Positions 5,165-5,281 of a stretch of 5,281 nt of DNA are shown piece by piece (position 1 is the stretch's first letter; the number at the start of each line of letters is the position of its first letter). The position numbers and the translations under genes are program-made. This stretch comes from Treponema sp. GTDB lineage: Bacteria > Spirochaetota > Spirochaetia > Treponematales > Treponemataceae. The notes under the pieces were generated by a model, which worked only from the letters and a program-made list of their open reading frames with translations, made no database searches and had not been told where the DNA came from. The stretch covers positions 1-5,281 of the forward strand of contig JAFPCT010000245.1 of the NCBI GenBank assembly GCA_017390125.1. Reading direction: 5' to 3'.

Positions 5165-5281
5165 GGGGGTGCACCGGTTTCGACGAATGTGTGAGTGCAT
5201 TTACTGCATGTAGGTGTGAAGGCGCCTTAAGCTGACAAAAAAAATAACTGCAATCTTCAACAGAAAAGAAGAAGAAAATTC
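5165..5281 (+). ncRNA. ssrA: tmRNA (ssrA), 5' part, cut off by the window end
   Basis: Transfer-messenger RNA, with SmpB, rescues stalled ribosomes and tags the unfinished protein for proteolysis. The 5' end has the hallmark GGGGGTGCACCGGTTTCGAC (5165-5184): the acceptor-stem G run followed by the invariant GGTTTCGAC of the tRNA-like D-arm region. Then come a pseudoknot-forming stretch, an A-rich single-stranded segment (5235-5247) and the start of the tag frame. The 3' tRNA-like half, TPsiC arm and CCA end lie outside the window, so the acceptor stem cannot be checked and the mature 5' end could be 5165 or 5166. The overall look, including ATAACTGC at the resume point, recalls treponemal tmRNAs, from memory only. 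Confidence 0.93.
5250..5281 (+). other. Start of the tmRNA tag-peptide frame (partial)
   Basis: The best resume codon is GCA at 5250-5252, after the A-rich stretch and ATAACT. It gives A-I-F-N-R-K-E-E-E-N and then runs off the window. Ala as first residue is usual. The stop codon and the expected small hydrophobic C-terminus (such as ALAA) are not in view, so the frame cannot be confirmed. Confidence 0.5.

Overview
The window looks like chromosomal DNA of a moderately AT-rich anaerobic, host-associated bacterium. A gut or oral Treponema-type spirochaete is my best guess. It rests on the look of the tmRNA 5' domain and the two-FeoA iron locus, and a clostridial relative is not excluded. All protein genes lie on the minus strand; only the tmRNA at the right edge is on the plus strand.

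Right to left along the minus strand, a ferrous-iron uptake operon runs from about 4996 to 1927. It holds a divergent FeoA (4731-4940), a canonical FeoA (4457-4681), FeoB (2102-4453) and a small Cys-rich FeoB-associated membrane protein (1927-2088). A strong promoter (TTGACA-17-TAATAT) sits in front of it. Two copies of a 16-bp palindrome of the form RTTAGC-N4-GCTAAC overlap that promoter and its start site, and a third copy lies between the two feoA genes. I read these as operators of an iron-responsive repressor. The operon ends at a stem-loop terminator (1870-1908).

A second, ArsR-controlled module follows. An ArsR/SmtB repressor (1499-1813) has its own promoter and possibly a leaderless mRNA. 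After a second promoter carrying a palindrome over its -35 box come a PF03773 (ArsP-type) permease (404-1408) and a small Cys-rich thioredoxin-like protein (190-375). This is a metalloid or thiol-reactive-compound efflux arrangement, but the substrate cannot be read from sequence.

The left edge is the surprise. The thioredoxin-like gene breaks off about halfway through its fold, near position 193. The DNA beyond it (1-190) is unrelated, has higher GC (about 52% against about 43% next door), and on the minus strand encodes the C-terminus of a C-type-lectin-fold variable protein of the diversity-generating retroelement (DGR) type. Its codons fit adenine mutagenesis of AAY codons, and a GC-rich hairpin follows its stop. 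Either a DGR variable-region fragment is fused into the ars-like operon or the assembly is chimeric at its end. No reverse transcriptase or template repeat is in view.

The right edge carries the 5' part of ssrA (tmRNA, from 5165) with its own promoter, cut off inside the tag reading frame. The 224-bp stretch 4941-5164 holds the feo and ssrA promoters back to back. I saw no other genes there.
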